Assembly: GCA_965153355.1 (NCBI GenBank)
Contig: OZ231126.1
Span: forward strand, 34,038,001-34,102,000
Origin: Flaccisagitta enflata
Taxonomy: Eukaryota > Chaetognatha > Sagittoidea > Aphragmophora
Length of the DNA: 64,000 bases
Direction: 5' to 3'
Part shown: positions 55,030-63,837 of the stretch, piece after piece
Layout: the number at the start of each line of letters is the position of its first letter
Position numbering within the stretch: position 1 is the first letter of the stretch
Notes under the pieces: model-generated
Seen by the model: the letters and a program-made list of their open reading frames with translations, nothing else
What the model was told of the DNA's origin: nothing
The model's database searches: none
Position numbers and translations under genes: made by a program

Positions 55030-55847
55030 TTTTCATTAAACTATATTCAACTTCAATTTTTTCTTACTTATACACTACATCATTATATTTCATTTTTGAG
55101 ACCTATCTGACATCAAAAGCTAAAAACTGTTAGAAAATTAAAGCAATCTTGAAAAAAAAGTTTATTTAAAAAAACAAAAAAATGGCTTAATTTGCAAAAT
55201 ATTTTTTGTTTTTTCACATATTTAGAGGATTTGATTTTCTTTCTATGTCCTGGGCTTCCATCTTCATATAAATGCCGAACTATTACTTATCCTTCAAAAT
55301 TAGGTTATCTTTATTTTTTTTTTTATACTGTCATAAATTGTTACAATCGAGATGGATCATACTGTAAAAAATGCATTTCCTATATTAGAGCAATTTTTTG
55401 ACAAAACTTTGGTCAGTTTTTAGAAAGTTTTTATCCATGAAGTCAGGTCTGCAACTTTCATAAACCCACTGACGCACTGAATTTGTTGCTAGCATGCACA
55501 ATTATCAAAGTTCAAATAGACTTCCACTTACTCAATATTTCATTTTGGGGTAATAATGTAAAAAAACAAAAAAAAGATTTATAAAATCAAAACTGTTTAT
55601 GGTAAAGACCTCTATTTGGCGCCATTTGAAATTAAAAATTTAACCTTTTCTTAGCTATGAATTAGAAAAAAATGGCTAAAATTCCCAAAGCAAGATAATT
55701 TTTTTAATTTACACCCCATGTTTCAAAAAGTCTAATTACATAATTCAAATTGTTTCCAACAAGATAGACTAAGTTGAGGGCCCCCATGGGTCATGGATCA
55801 CATCAAAATTTCTTGTTAGTATTCATCATATAACACATGATATCTTT
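55030..55847. other. AT-rich spacer with a dispersed repeat block
   Basis: CTCTATTTGGCGCCATTTGA and TTCTTAGCTATGAATT (55612-55665) recur at 63940-63992 and distantly at 16960. No gene. Confidence 0.5.
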
Positions 55848-56051
55848 AGTCGCCTGCTATGCAACTCTAGACACCGCTTTGTCGGCCTGTCCGTCTGTCA
55901 TTCTGTCGGTCGTTCTGTCGGTCCTTCACACTTCACTTTTTTTGGGTTTTGTTGTCTTTGGCCTCACTGCTCCTGCCCAAGTGATCATGTGACCTCAAAT
56001 ACGGCTTCTGCCCACCCGCATGCAACTGGGGTAGCCGTGTATCCGGCCTTG
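55848..56051 (+). mobile_element. Complete TRE copy with an empty-site partner
   Basis: Head AGTCGCCTGCTATGCAACTC, TAGACACCGCTTTGTCGGCC, array, CACTTCACTTTTTTTGGG, GGCCTCACTGCTCCTGCCCA, CCACCCGCATGCAACTGGGG, GTATCCGGCCTTG. The duplicated segment at 57600-57660 has the same flanks joined through TTTT without the element. Confidence 0.94.
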
Positions 56052-56676
56052 TTTTCATATCATGATGATAAAATTATGATAACAGGCCTCCTCTTTAATG
56101 GTCAAAAATATTCAGTCTCGTCAAGACCGTTTTTTTGGAGGTCCTGCTCTATATTCAAATGGCTGGATCTCGATTTGGACATAGTTTACTACCTCTGCTT
56201 GTGACTGATGCTGTTTTTGTTGTTGCTGATGGTGGTGATGTTGTTGTCTTTGATGGTGCCTTTGTTGTCAATGATGGTGGTGACCTCGTTGTTGTTGTTG
56301 GTGACCTAGTTTTTGATGTTGCTAACACCGATGATGCACCTGATGATATTGTGATATTTGGTGACATTGTAGAGACCAAAGAAAAATCTACATGGTTTGG
56401 AGGAAATGACTATGCACTGTTCAATCAGGAAGGAAGATAGGTGCTGTAAGTATAAACAGGAAATGTTGGGATAATTTGTATGTTTTGGTCTAGGTAGTAT
56501 ATGCAGCAACAGAAGTCATGCCACAACACAATATCTTAAAGGATTAAGATGCAATGCACAATTTTGATTGTATAAAAGCATTCCTTTTAAAGAATCTAGA
56601 ATCTAAAAATTGCAAAATACATGTAGCAAATTAATCATTTTCACAAGTGATTTTTTCTTATCTAAAGCAGATGAAG
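56040..56676 (-). repeat. Tandem segmental duplication, unit 1 (partner 57636-58386)
   Basis: Unit 1 matches 57636-58386 at an offset near 1.56-1.7 kb with high identity: CATATCATGATGATAAAA, GGTCCTGCT(C/G)TATATTCAAA, the Ser/Thr/Pro exon, TCTACATGGTTTGGAGGAAA, CACTGTTCAATCAGGAAGGA, TTTTCTTATCTAAAGCAGAT. Unit 2 has gained the TRE at 57933; unit 1 has gained the palindrome at 56681. Confidence 0.9.
56193..56339 (-). CDS. Candidate exon 2: Ser/Thr/Pro-rich module, copy 1
   Basis: 147 nt (49 codons), phase 1 at both ends. Acceptor AATATCATCAG|GT and donor AGCAGAG|GTAGTA. Peptide GASSVLATSKTRSPTTTTRS, then PPSLTTKAPSKTTT, ending KTASVTSRG: well over half Ser, Thr and Pro, as in mucin-like O-glycosylated stalks (inference). 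The duplicate at 57754-57906 differs by 6 nt in length, keeping the frame. The + strand is also open here (Asp/Val-rich, 56135-56440), so the strand rests on the spl ice sites and on agreement with the other minus-strand exons. Confidence 0.5.
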
Positions 56677-56680
56677 TACA

Positions 56681-57296
56681 CACTGTGCTTTTAAAACAAT
56701 TCTGAGTGAAAAGTCATATAACTGTGGGTTTTTCTGCATTTTTGAGCATTATTAGGGTGTAAGAGCATGTAACTAGCAAAAACAAAATCATTCCCTGAGC
56801 GCTTTTTGAGTGATCTTCAAAATCAGAAAAAAATAGACCTATTTTCAATGCAGATTCTTCTGGGATGTGTTGACTAAATTCCTGAATACATATTGTTAAT
56901 CTATGCAAAATTCCCTTTCATTTGATAGGTCGCACTCTATATTTTTGCAAAAAATTGAAATTTTCATTTTTTGAGTCACCGTTACAAAAAAGTAACGGTG
57001 GCTCAAAATATGAAAACCTAATATCTATATAAAACCATATAGTGTGACCTATCAAATGAAAGGAAATTTTGTATAGAATAAAAATATGGAATCAAAAAAT
57101 GAGTCAATACAATTCATTAGAATTTGCATTAAAGATAGGTTTAATTTTTTTTTATTTTGAAGATTATTCAAAAAGCGCTCGGGGAATGATTTTGTTTTTG
57201 CTAGTTACATGCTCATACACCCCAATACTGCTCCAAAAGGCAGAAAAACCCACAGTTATATGACTTTCCACTGAGAATTTTTTTAAAAGCACAGTG
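56681..57296. mobile_element. 616 bp palindromic element with exact empty site
   Basis: CACTGTGCTTTTAAAACAAT at the left and TTTTTTTAAAAGCACAGTG at the right; arms match inward to the centre (CCGTTACAAAAAAGTAACGG at about 56981-57000). TACA is present on both sides (56677-56680, 57297-57300). The equivalent unduplicated site, AAGTACAGTGGG, is at 58385-58396 and again at 63855. A 4 bp TACA duplication fits; a TA duplication with 2 bp asymmetry is the alternative. Confidence 0.88.
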
Positions 57297-57298
57297 TA

Positions 57299-57710
57299 CA
57301 GTGGGACCCTGGCTCCATAACAATGCCTTCAAAGGTGTCACGCCTTTAAAGGGCAAGATACTCAAGTCAAAAAATTACTCAGGCATTTGTAATTTCAAAA
57401 ATTACCAAGCTTAGCAGCCCCTTCTTTGAAAGTGACTTGCCTTTTTAGGTCAATTTTATTGGGCCCTTTAACTTATCTCCCCTTTAACGAAGGTCAATTT
57501 CTAGTATTTGATAATAAGACAGAATAATAACAAGTTGAATAATGAAAATTATCATCAAACAATTATTTGCAAAGAATTAGCATAATACATTTGAATTTCT
57601 TGTTAGTATTTATCTCATGGCAAATATGATGTTTTCCATATCATGATGATAAAACTATGTCAACAGGCCCCCTCTCAGGTCATTAAGACCATTAACCCGA
57701 GGTCCTGCTG
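57299..57710. mobile_element. Pogo/Tigger-like miniature element (412 bp)
   Basis: TA then CAGTGGGACCCTGGCTCCAT at the left; ATTAACCCGAGGTCCTGCTG then TA at the right, whose complement (CAGCAGGACCTCGGGTTAAT) is an imperfect terminal inverted repeat. Further left ends of the same family begin at 58387 and 63857, and a right end lies at 56135-56152. Confidence 0.65.
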
Positions 57711-57753
57711 TATATTCAAATGCTTGGATCTTGATTTGAAGACATTTCAATAC

Positions 57754-57906
57754 CTCTGCTTGTGACTGATGTTACTTTTGTTGCCATAGATTGTGATAAT
57801 ACTGTTGTTGTTATCTTTGATGGTGCCTTTGTTGTCAATGATGGTGGTGACCTTGTTGTTGTTGGTGGTGACCAAGTTTTTGATGTTGCTGACACCAATG
57901 ATGCAC
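57754..57906 (-). CDS. Candidate exon 1: Ser/Thr/Pro-rich module, copy 2
   Basis: 153 nt (51 codons), phase 1 at both ends. Acceptor CTACAATGTCATCAG|GT and donor AGCAGAG|GTATTG. Peptide GASLVSATSKTWSPPTTTRS, then PPSLTTKAPSKITT, ending TKVTSVTSRG. Relative to copy 1 it has a 6 nt in-frame insertion and several substitutions but no stop, which suggests the frame was kept after duplication. A TRE lies 26 bp upstream of the acceptor (57933). This is the most 5' exon I can see on the minus strand. Confidence 0.5.
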
Positions 57907-57932
57907 CTGATGACATTGTAGAGACCAAAGCA

Positions 57933-58092
57933 CAAGGTCGGATACACGGCAATCCAGTCGCGCATGGTTGGGCAGGAGCAGTAATGCAAAAACTGCCTTG
58001 AATTCAAAAATGTGACGGACGGACGGATCTACCAACCAACCAACCTACCAACCGACCAACACGGTAAGGTGTAGAGTTGCAAGTCCGCAACT
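57933..58092 (-). mobile_element. Complete TRE copy beside an exon, with an empty-site partner
   Basis: CAAGGTCGGATACACGGCAA, TCCAGTCGCGCATGGTTGGG, CAGGAGCAGTAATGC, GAATTCAAAAATGTGACGGA, array, AACACGGTAAGGTGTAGAGT, TGCAAGTCCGCAACT. Flanks GAGACCAAAG and TCTACATGGTTTGG are contiguous around A5 in unit 1 (56371-56400), so the insertion happened after the segmental duplication. Confidence 0.95.
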
Positions 58093-58367
58093 AAAATCTA
58101 CATGGTTTGGAGGAAATGACTGTGCACTGTTCAATCAGGAAGGAAGACAGGTGCTATAAGTACAAGCAGGAAATGTTGGGATAATTTGTATGTTTTGGTC
58201 TGGGTAGTATATGCAGCATCAGAAGTCATGCCTCAATACGATATTTTAAAGGCTTTAGTTGCAATGCACAATTTTGTTTGTATAAAAGCATTCCTTTAAA
58301 AGAATCTAGAATCTAAAAATTGCAAAATACATGCAGCAAATTAATCGTTTTCACAAGTGTTTTTTTC

Positions 58368-58427
58368 TTATCTAAAGCAGATGAAGTACAGTGGGACCCC
58401 GGCTCCATAACAATGCCTTTAAAGTGA
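58368..58427. repeat. 60 bp direct repeat, left copy (right copy 63838-63897)
   Basis: TTCTTATCTAAAGCAGATGA, AGTACAGTGGGACCCCGGCT, CCATAACAATGCCTTTAAAG appear at both places. Between them lies the 5.4 kb block of arrays and the large palindrome. Confidence 0.9.
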
Positions 58428-58469
58428 GTCCGGTCACATTTTTGAAATTATGACTTTTTATGGTTTTTA
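58428..58469 (+). repeat. TRE body remnant
   Basis: AGTCCGGTCACATTTTTGAA resembles the TRE body (complement of TTCAAAAATGTGACGGAC). The head is missing. It introduces the array that follows. Confidence 0.45.
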
Positions 58470-58860
58470 AGGTAATTTAAGGTACTCTAGGGTATCTTAG
58501 AATACTTTAGGGTACTTTAGGGTACTTTAAGGTGCTTTCAGGTATTTTCGGGTAATTATAGGTACTTTTGATATTATTGATAAATTTTTAGTATTTTAGA
58601 GTACATATGGGTATTTTTGAAGATTTTTGATTAATTTTGGGTACTATAGGGTACTTTAGGGTGCTTTAGGGTACTTTTGGGTACTTAAGTTATTCTAGGT
58701 ACTTAAAGTACTTTAGGGTACTTTCAGGTATTTTCGGGTAGTTATAGGTACTTTTGATGTTTTTTGATAAATTTTTAGTATTTTTGGGTATTTTTGGGTA
58801 TATATGGGTATTTTTGGGTATTTTTAGGTATTTTGGACATATGTATTTTTTGAGTAATTT
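58470..58860. repeat. TTTAGGGTAC / GGGTATTTTT decamer array
   Basis: Opening AAGGTAATTTAAGGTACTCT equals 52-71 and the same gradation of units follows. It is probably the start of a giant array-bearing element that ends with the tail at 63803-63836. Confidence 0.88.
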
Positions 58861-58919
58861 TGTGCATTGGTTTTAAAACGTGGCTAATGTTATTAAGCGT
58901 AATTGTTTGAGAGCATGTA

Positions 58920-59590
58920 AACATAAAGCTTCATTAAGATCCCTTGTAAGAGTATGTAAGAGTATGTAAGTGTGTAAGTAAGTATGTAATTATGTAAGTA
59001 CGTAAGTATGTAAGTATGTAGGTAAGTATGTAAGTATGTAGGTAAGTATGTAAGTAAGTAAGTATGTATATAGAGTATGTAGGTAGGTAAGTATGTAAGT
59101 ATGTGAGTATGTAGGTAAGTATGTAAGTATGTAAGTATGTAAGTAAGTCTATGTGGGTATGTCAGTATGTAAGTATGTGATAGAGTATGTAAGTATAAAG
59201 TAAGTATGTAGTATGTAGTATATGGTATGTAGTAGGTAGTATGTGTAAGAGTATGTAGGTAAGTATGTATGTGAGTAAGTATGTAAATAGTATGTATGTA
59301 AGTATGTAAGTAGATAAGTATGTAAGTATGTGTGAGTATGTAGGTAAAATAATAACAGAGTCTGTAGCAAGTAGAGTATGTAAGTAAGTATGTAGGTATG
59401 TAAGAGGTAATGTGAAAGTATGTAAATTATGTAAGTAAGCATGTAAGTATCTTAATTATGTAAGGTATGTGAGGTATGTGGTAAGTATGTAAGGAGTATG
59501 TGAAAGTATGTAAAGTATGTCCCAGTACATAAGTATGTTAGTATGTAGGTAAGTATGTAAGTATGTTGGTAAGTATGAAAGTCGTAGTAG
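58920..59590 (+). repeat. GTAAGTAT-type array, left part
   Basis: Dozens of GTAAGTATGTAAGTATGTAG-like tetramer/octamer units. The + strand unit GTAAGTAT equals the consensus 5' splice site. Tyr/Leu/Thr frames on the minus strand are artefacts. Confidence 0.95.
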
Positions 59591-60501
59591 AGTACAATGC
59601 GGAATCAAAGAACTGGTGATAGGAGAAGCCATATCTCTCCAAGTACAAGGATATGAGATATGAAAATTTTCTGTGGTGTGCACCTATATTTCCCACAACC
59701 CCCGTAAGGGTTTGGAGCTATTCCGGGCAGTTTTTGTTTTTGGTTGTCAAATTTTTATTTCTTAAAAAATCATATTGTAGGCCAAATTTGTTTCAAAATT
59801 TCATTTTTATGTTACATGTAGTTAATACCCAGAGCTACAAATTTCATTTTTTGAAAAAATATTTTCAGCCAATATTTAAGAGAACGACACTAATAAAAAC
59901 AAAATTTCAAAAAAATGAAAAATTGCTATATTTTCTAAAATAATTGGCTTAACATAATGTTTATATTCAGTAATTACTGAGAACCCTCCATGTGTATGCA
60001 AAATTTCAACTCCCATACTTGAATTTTAAAGGAGTTATGGGATTTTGAAATTTTGATAATTTTTGGTAAAAAACATTTTTTCTTATAAAATTTTTTTTTG
60101 TGAACCATTTTTCATGAAATTTCATAGACAAACAAAGTAATTGATATTTTTTTGCTTCCAAAAAAAATTTGGGCACTGCGACCCCCTTAAAAAAAAATTT
60201 TCTCAAGAGTATGGTGTTATTTTCTAGGTTGAATAAAAACTGTTCCTGTTATCGGATCAACTTCATTTTTGGAGGGATTATCAACCTACATCTGCAGTAA
60301 CTATGTTTAAAATTTCAAGTAAATCGGATTAGTCGTTCCGGAAATATTCAAGTTCAAAGTGGAAAGGGCGAGCTAAAATCACTGTTTCTGTGGTATTTTA
60401 ATGATAAGTCTTTATAGCTACAAGTGTCTTAAAAATGAAATAAAGTCATTCCAAAAGTGTTGCAAATAGGTGTGGAATATGTCCCTGCAGCATAACCAAC
60501 C

Positions 60502-60534
<33 letters not shown>

Positions 60535-60599
60535 GGATTCCACAGTCTCTAAAAATACTTCAAAAAAACTGCAAATACCTTTTTGGCATTTTTCTACAT

Positions 60600-61700
60600 T
60601 TTAGGGTGTAACGCATGATAAACGATATCCCCATCCCCAGTACACATGTGTGTGTTATCATAAATGTTCAGTTTTCCCTCAAAAATTTATTCATTTCCAC
60701 CACGCTTTAAGCACAAAAATTTTGGTTTAAAATGGCAAAAAATGCGATTTTTAGAATTTTTTAAGCTGTTTTTGGGGTGTAATGCATATTAAACAATATC
60801 CCCATCTCCAAACTTTTTGTGGCATAGTAGTCCATGATAGGACAGATTCTCCCCAATTTAATCATTTCCGTCCGCTTTGGGCATAAAATTTTGGTTTAAA
60901 ATGACAAAAATGCCAATTTTGAATTTTAAGCTGTTTTTGGGGTGTAATGCATATTAAACATTATCCCATCCAATTTTTGTGGCATAGTAGTCCATGATAG
61001 GACAGATATTTTAAAAAAATTATTAAGCCTAAATCTGACGCTTTAAGCACAATAATTTTGGTTTAAAATGGAAAAAAATACGGAAATGAATAAATTTTGG
61101 GGGACATCTGTCCTATCATGGACTAATACATGCTACAAAAAAATTTGGAGGATGGGGGATGTCGTTTAACATGCATTACACCCCAAAAACAGCTTAAAAA
61201 ATTCTGAAAATCACATTTTTTGCCATTTTAAACCAAAATTTTGTGCTTAAAGCGTGATTTGAAATGAATAAATTTTGGGGAGATCTGTCCTATCATGGAC
61301 TACTATGCCACAAAGAATTTGGAGATGGGATATTGTTTAATACAGCATTACACCCTAAACAGCTTAAAAAAAATCTAAAATCGCATTTTGCCATTTTAAA
61401 CCAAAATTTTTGTGCTTGTAAGTGTGATGGAATGAATAAATTTTTGGGGGGATATCTGTTCTATCATGGACTACTATGCCACAAAAAATTTGGGGATGGG
61501 GATGTCATTTAATATGCATTACACCCCAAAAACAGCTTTAAAAATTCAAAAAATTGTATTTTTTTGGCTGGTCAAACCAAAATTTCAGTATAAAGGATGG
61601 AAATGAATAACCTATGGGGGACATCTGTCCTATCATGGACTACTATGCCACAAAAAATTTGAGGATGGGGATGTCGTTTAATATGCGATACTCCCCAAAA
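60600..61700. repeat. Inverted arrays of a unit of about 170 bp
   Basis: GGGTGTAA(T/C)GCAT starts at 60603, 60774 and 60939 in one direction; its complement ATGCATTACACCCC occurs at about 61176, 61340, 61516 and 61682. Each unit holds AACCAAAATTTT…GTGCTTAAAGCG and TCCTATCATGGACTACTATG. The direction switches near 61070. Confidence 0.88.
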
Positions 61701-61758
61701 ATGTGGCAAAAAATGCCAAGAAAAGGCATTGTTTGCAGTTTTTTGGTGCCTATTTTTA

Positions 61759-61967
61759 GTCGCGTGCTACGCGACTCTACACCCCGCTTTGTCGGTCCGT
61801 CCGTCCGTCCGTCGGTCCGTCGGTCCGTCACACTTTACTGTCACACTTTACTTTTTCGGCGTTTATGGGGTTTTTGGCTATACCGCTCCTGCCCAAATGC
61901 TCCACTGACCTAAAATATGGCCCCTGCCCACCCGCACGCGACTGGGGTAGCCGTGTATCCGGCCTTG
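61759..61967 (+). mobile_element. Complete TRE copy in the palindrome arm, with an empty-site partner
   Basis: GTCGCGTGCTACGCGACTCT, ACACCCCGCTTTGTCGGTCC, array, CACACTTTACTTTTTCGGCG, CGCTCCTGCCCAAATGCTCC, GCACGCGACTGGGGTAGCCG, GTATCCGGCCTTG. Flanks TTTTA on both sides. The other palindrome arm (60541-60560, CACAGTCTCTAAAAATACTT) has the same site without the element. Confidence 0.96.
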
Positions 61968-62895
61968 TTTTAGAGACTGTGAAATCCAAAAATTTTGGTT
62001 GGTTATGCTGCAGGGACATATTCCACACCTATTTGCAACACTTTTGGAATGACTTTATTTCATTTTTAAGACACTTGTAGACACTTAAAGACTTATCATT
62101 AAAATACCACAGAAACAGTGATTTTAGCTCGCCCTTTCCACTTTGAACTTGAATATTTCCTGAACGACTTATCCGATTTACTTGAAATTTGAAACATAGT
62201 TACTGCAGATATAGGTTGATAATCCCTCCAAAAATGAAGTTGATCGGATAACAGGAACAGTTTTTATTCAACCTAGAAAAATAGCTTAATTTTAGCACTC
62301 TTGAGAAAAAAATTTTTTTAATGGGTCATAGTGCTCCAATTTTTTTGGAAGCCAAAAATATCAATTACTTTGTTTGTTCATGAAATTTCATAAAATGGTT
62401 CACAAAAAAATTTATAAGAAAAATGTTTTTTACCAAAATTATCAAAATTTCAAACCTATAACTCCTTTTAAAATTCACATGAGTTGAAATTTTGCATACA
62501 CATGGAGGGTTCTCAGCAATACTTCCATGCCAAAAATTACTATGCTAAGCTAATCATTTTAGAAATTATAGCAATTTTTCATTTTTTTGAAATTTTGGGT
62601 TTTTAGTGCCATTTCCTTAAAAATTGGCCAAAAATATTTTTCAAAAAATGAAATTTGTAGCTCTGTCCATTGTTTACATGTAACATAAAAACAAAATTTT
62701 AAAACAATTTTTGCCCACAATAGGATTTTAAGAAGAAAAAATTTTTGAGTAACCAAAACAAAATGCCCGGAACAGCTCCAAACCTCATTGGGTGGGGGTA
62801 CCATAGGTGCACACCACAGAAAAATTTCAGATCTCATATCCTTGTAATTGAAGAGATATGGCTTCCCTCCTTATCACCAGTTCTTTGATTCCGGT

Positions 62896-63655
62896 ACTGT
62901 AAGTATGTAAGTATGTGAGTATGTAGGTAAGTATGTAAGTATATAGTAAGTATGTATGTAGGTATGTGGGCATGTAAGCATGTGTTAAAGTATGTATGAT
63001 GTAAGTATGTAGCATGTATGGCAATCACATAAGTATGTAAGTATGTAGCACAATGTATGTGTAGGTAAGTATGAAAGTAAGTAGTATGGCATGTAAGTAG
63101 GTAGGCATGTACATGTGGAGTTATGTATGTAAGATGTATAAGTATGTAAGCAGGTATGTAGGTATGTGGGCATGTAAGCATGAAGTACATAAGTATGTAA
63201 GTATGTAAGTATGTTACATGTATATGTAAGCATGTGTTACGTAAGTATGTTAGTATGTGAGCATAGGTAAGTAAGTATGTGGGCATGTGTTATGTAAGTA
63301 AGTGTAAGTATGTAAGTAGGTAAGTGTATGTAAGTATGTGAATATGTAGGTGAGCATGTAAGTATGTAAGTACATGTAGGCATGTGGCAAGTATGGGCAA
63401 GTATGTATAAGCACATGTATATATGTATGTAACTATGTATTATGTAAGTATGTAAGTATGTATGTATGTATGAAAGTATGCAGGCAGCATGTATGTATGT
63501 ATGTGTGTATGTACGTTTGTATGTATGGCATGTATAGCATGTATATGCAAGCAGCATGTAAGTATGTATAAGTATAATAAGTATGTAAGTATGTAGTATG
63601 TATGTAAGTATGTAAGTAAATATGTAAGTATGTATGTATGTAAGTATGTAAATAT
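62896..63655 (+). repeat. GTAAGTAT-type array, right part
   Basis: Continues the left array in the same orientation after the palindrome, with more GTAAGCATG and GTATGTAT variants. Confidence 0.95.
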
Positions 63656-63802
63656 GTATGTTAAGTATGTAGTATGAAGTTATGTAGTTGTGTGTAGTAT
63701 GAAGTTGCGTAGTTTTGTGTAACTAAATATGTAAGTATGTTAAGTATGTAGTATGAAGTTATGTAGTTGTGTGTAGTATGAAGTTGTGTAGTTTTGTGTA
63801 AC
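63656..63802. repeat. Two units of an 81 bp repeat
   Basis: GTTAAGTATGTAGTATGAAG, TTATGTAGTTGTGTGTAGTA and GTAGTTTTGTGTAACT occur twice, about 81 bp apart. Confidence 0.85.
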
Positions 63803-63836
63803 TTAGCACGCGACTGTTGGCCTGTTGGGCTTGTTT
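63803..63836 (+). repeat. TRE tail, GGGCTTG type
   Basis: AGCACGCGACTGTTGGCCTG, TTGGGCTTG before TTTT. It closes the giant array block that starts near 58430. Confidence 0.85.
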
Positions 63837-63837
63837 T

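Larger units (their letters stand above)
59600..62893. mobile_element. 3.3 kb palindromic element inside the GTAAGTAT array
   Basis: CGGAATCAAAGAACTGGTGA at the left and TCACCAGTTCTTTGATTCCG at the right start arms of about 1 kb (also TGCACC/GGTGCACACCACAG, GGAATATGTCCCTGCAGCAT against its complement at 62010). The arms enclose inverted arrays of a unit of about 170 bp. The flanking GTAAGTAT arrays run in the same direction on both sides, so the palindrome inserted into a pre-existing array. A T28 run (60507-60534) marks the left arm; the right arm instead has a TRE. Confidence 0.9.

Noticed and set aside
56135-56440. 101-codon Asp/Val-rich frame on the plus strand
   Set aside because: It is antisense to the Ser/Thr/Pro-rich exon. 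Splice sites, phase agreement and the other exons favour the minus strand, though I cannot exclude it.
58470-58860. Plant-type telomere repeat (TTTAGGG)
   Set aside because: TTTAGGG appears only inside a 10 bp unit TTTAGGGTAC that drifts into GGGTATTTTT; spacing and variation do not fit a telomere.
58920-63655. CRISPR-like array
   Set aside because: There are no distinct spacers; units are 4-8 bp and drift continuously. The sequence is plainly eukaryotic repeat DNA.
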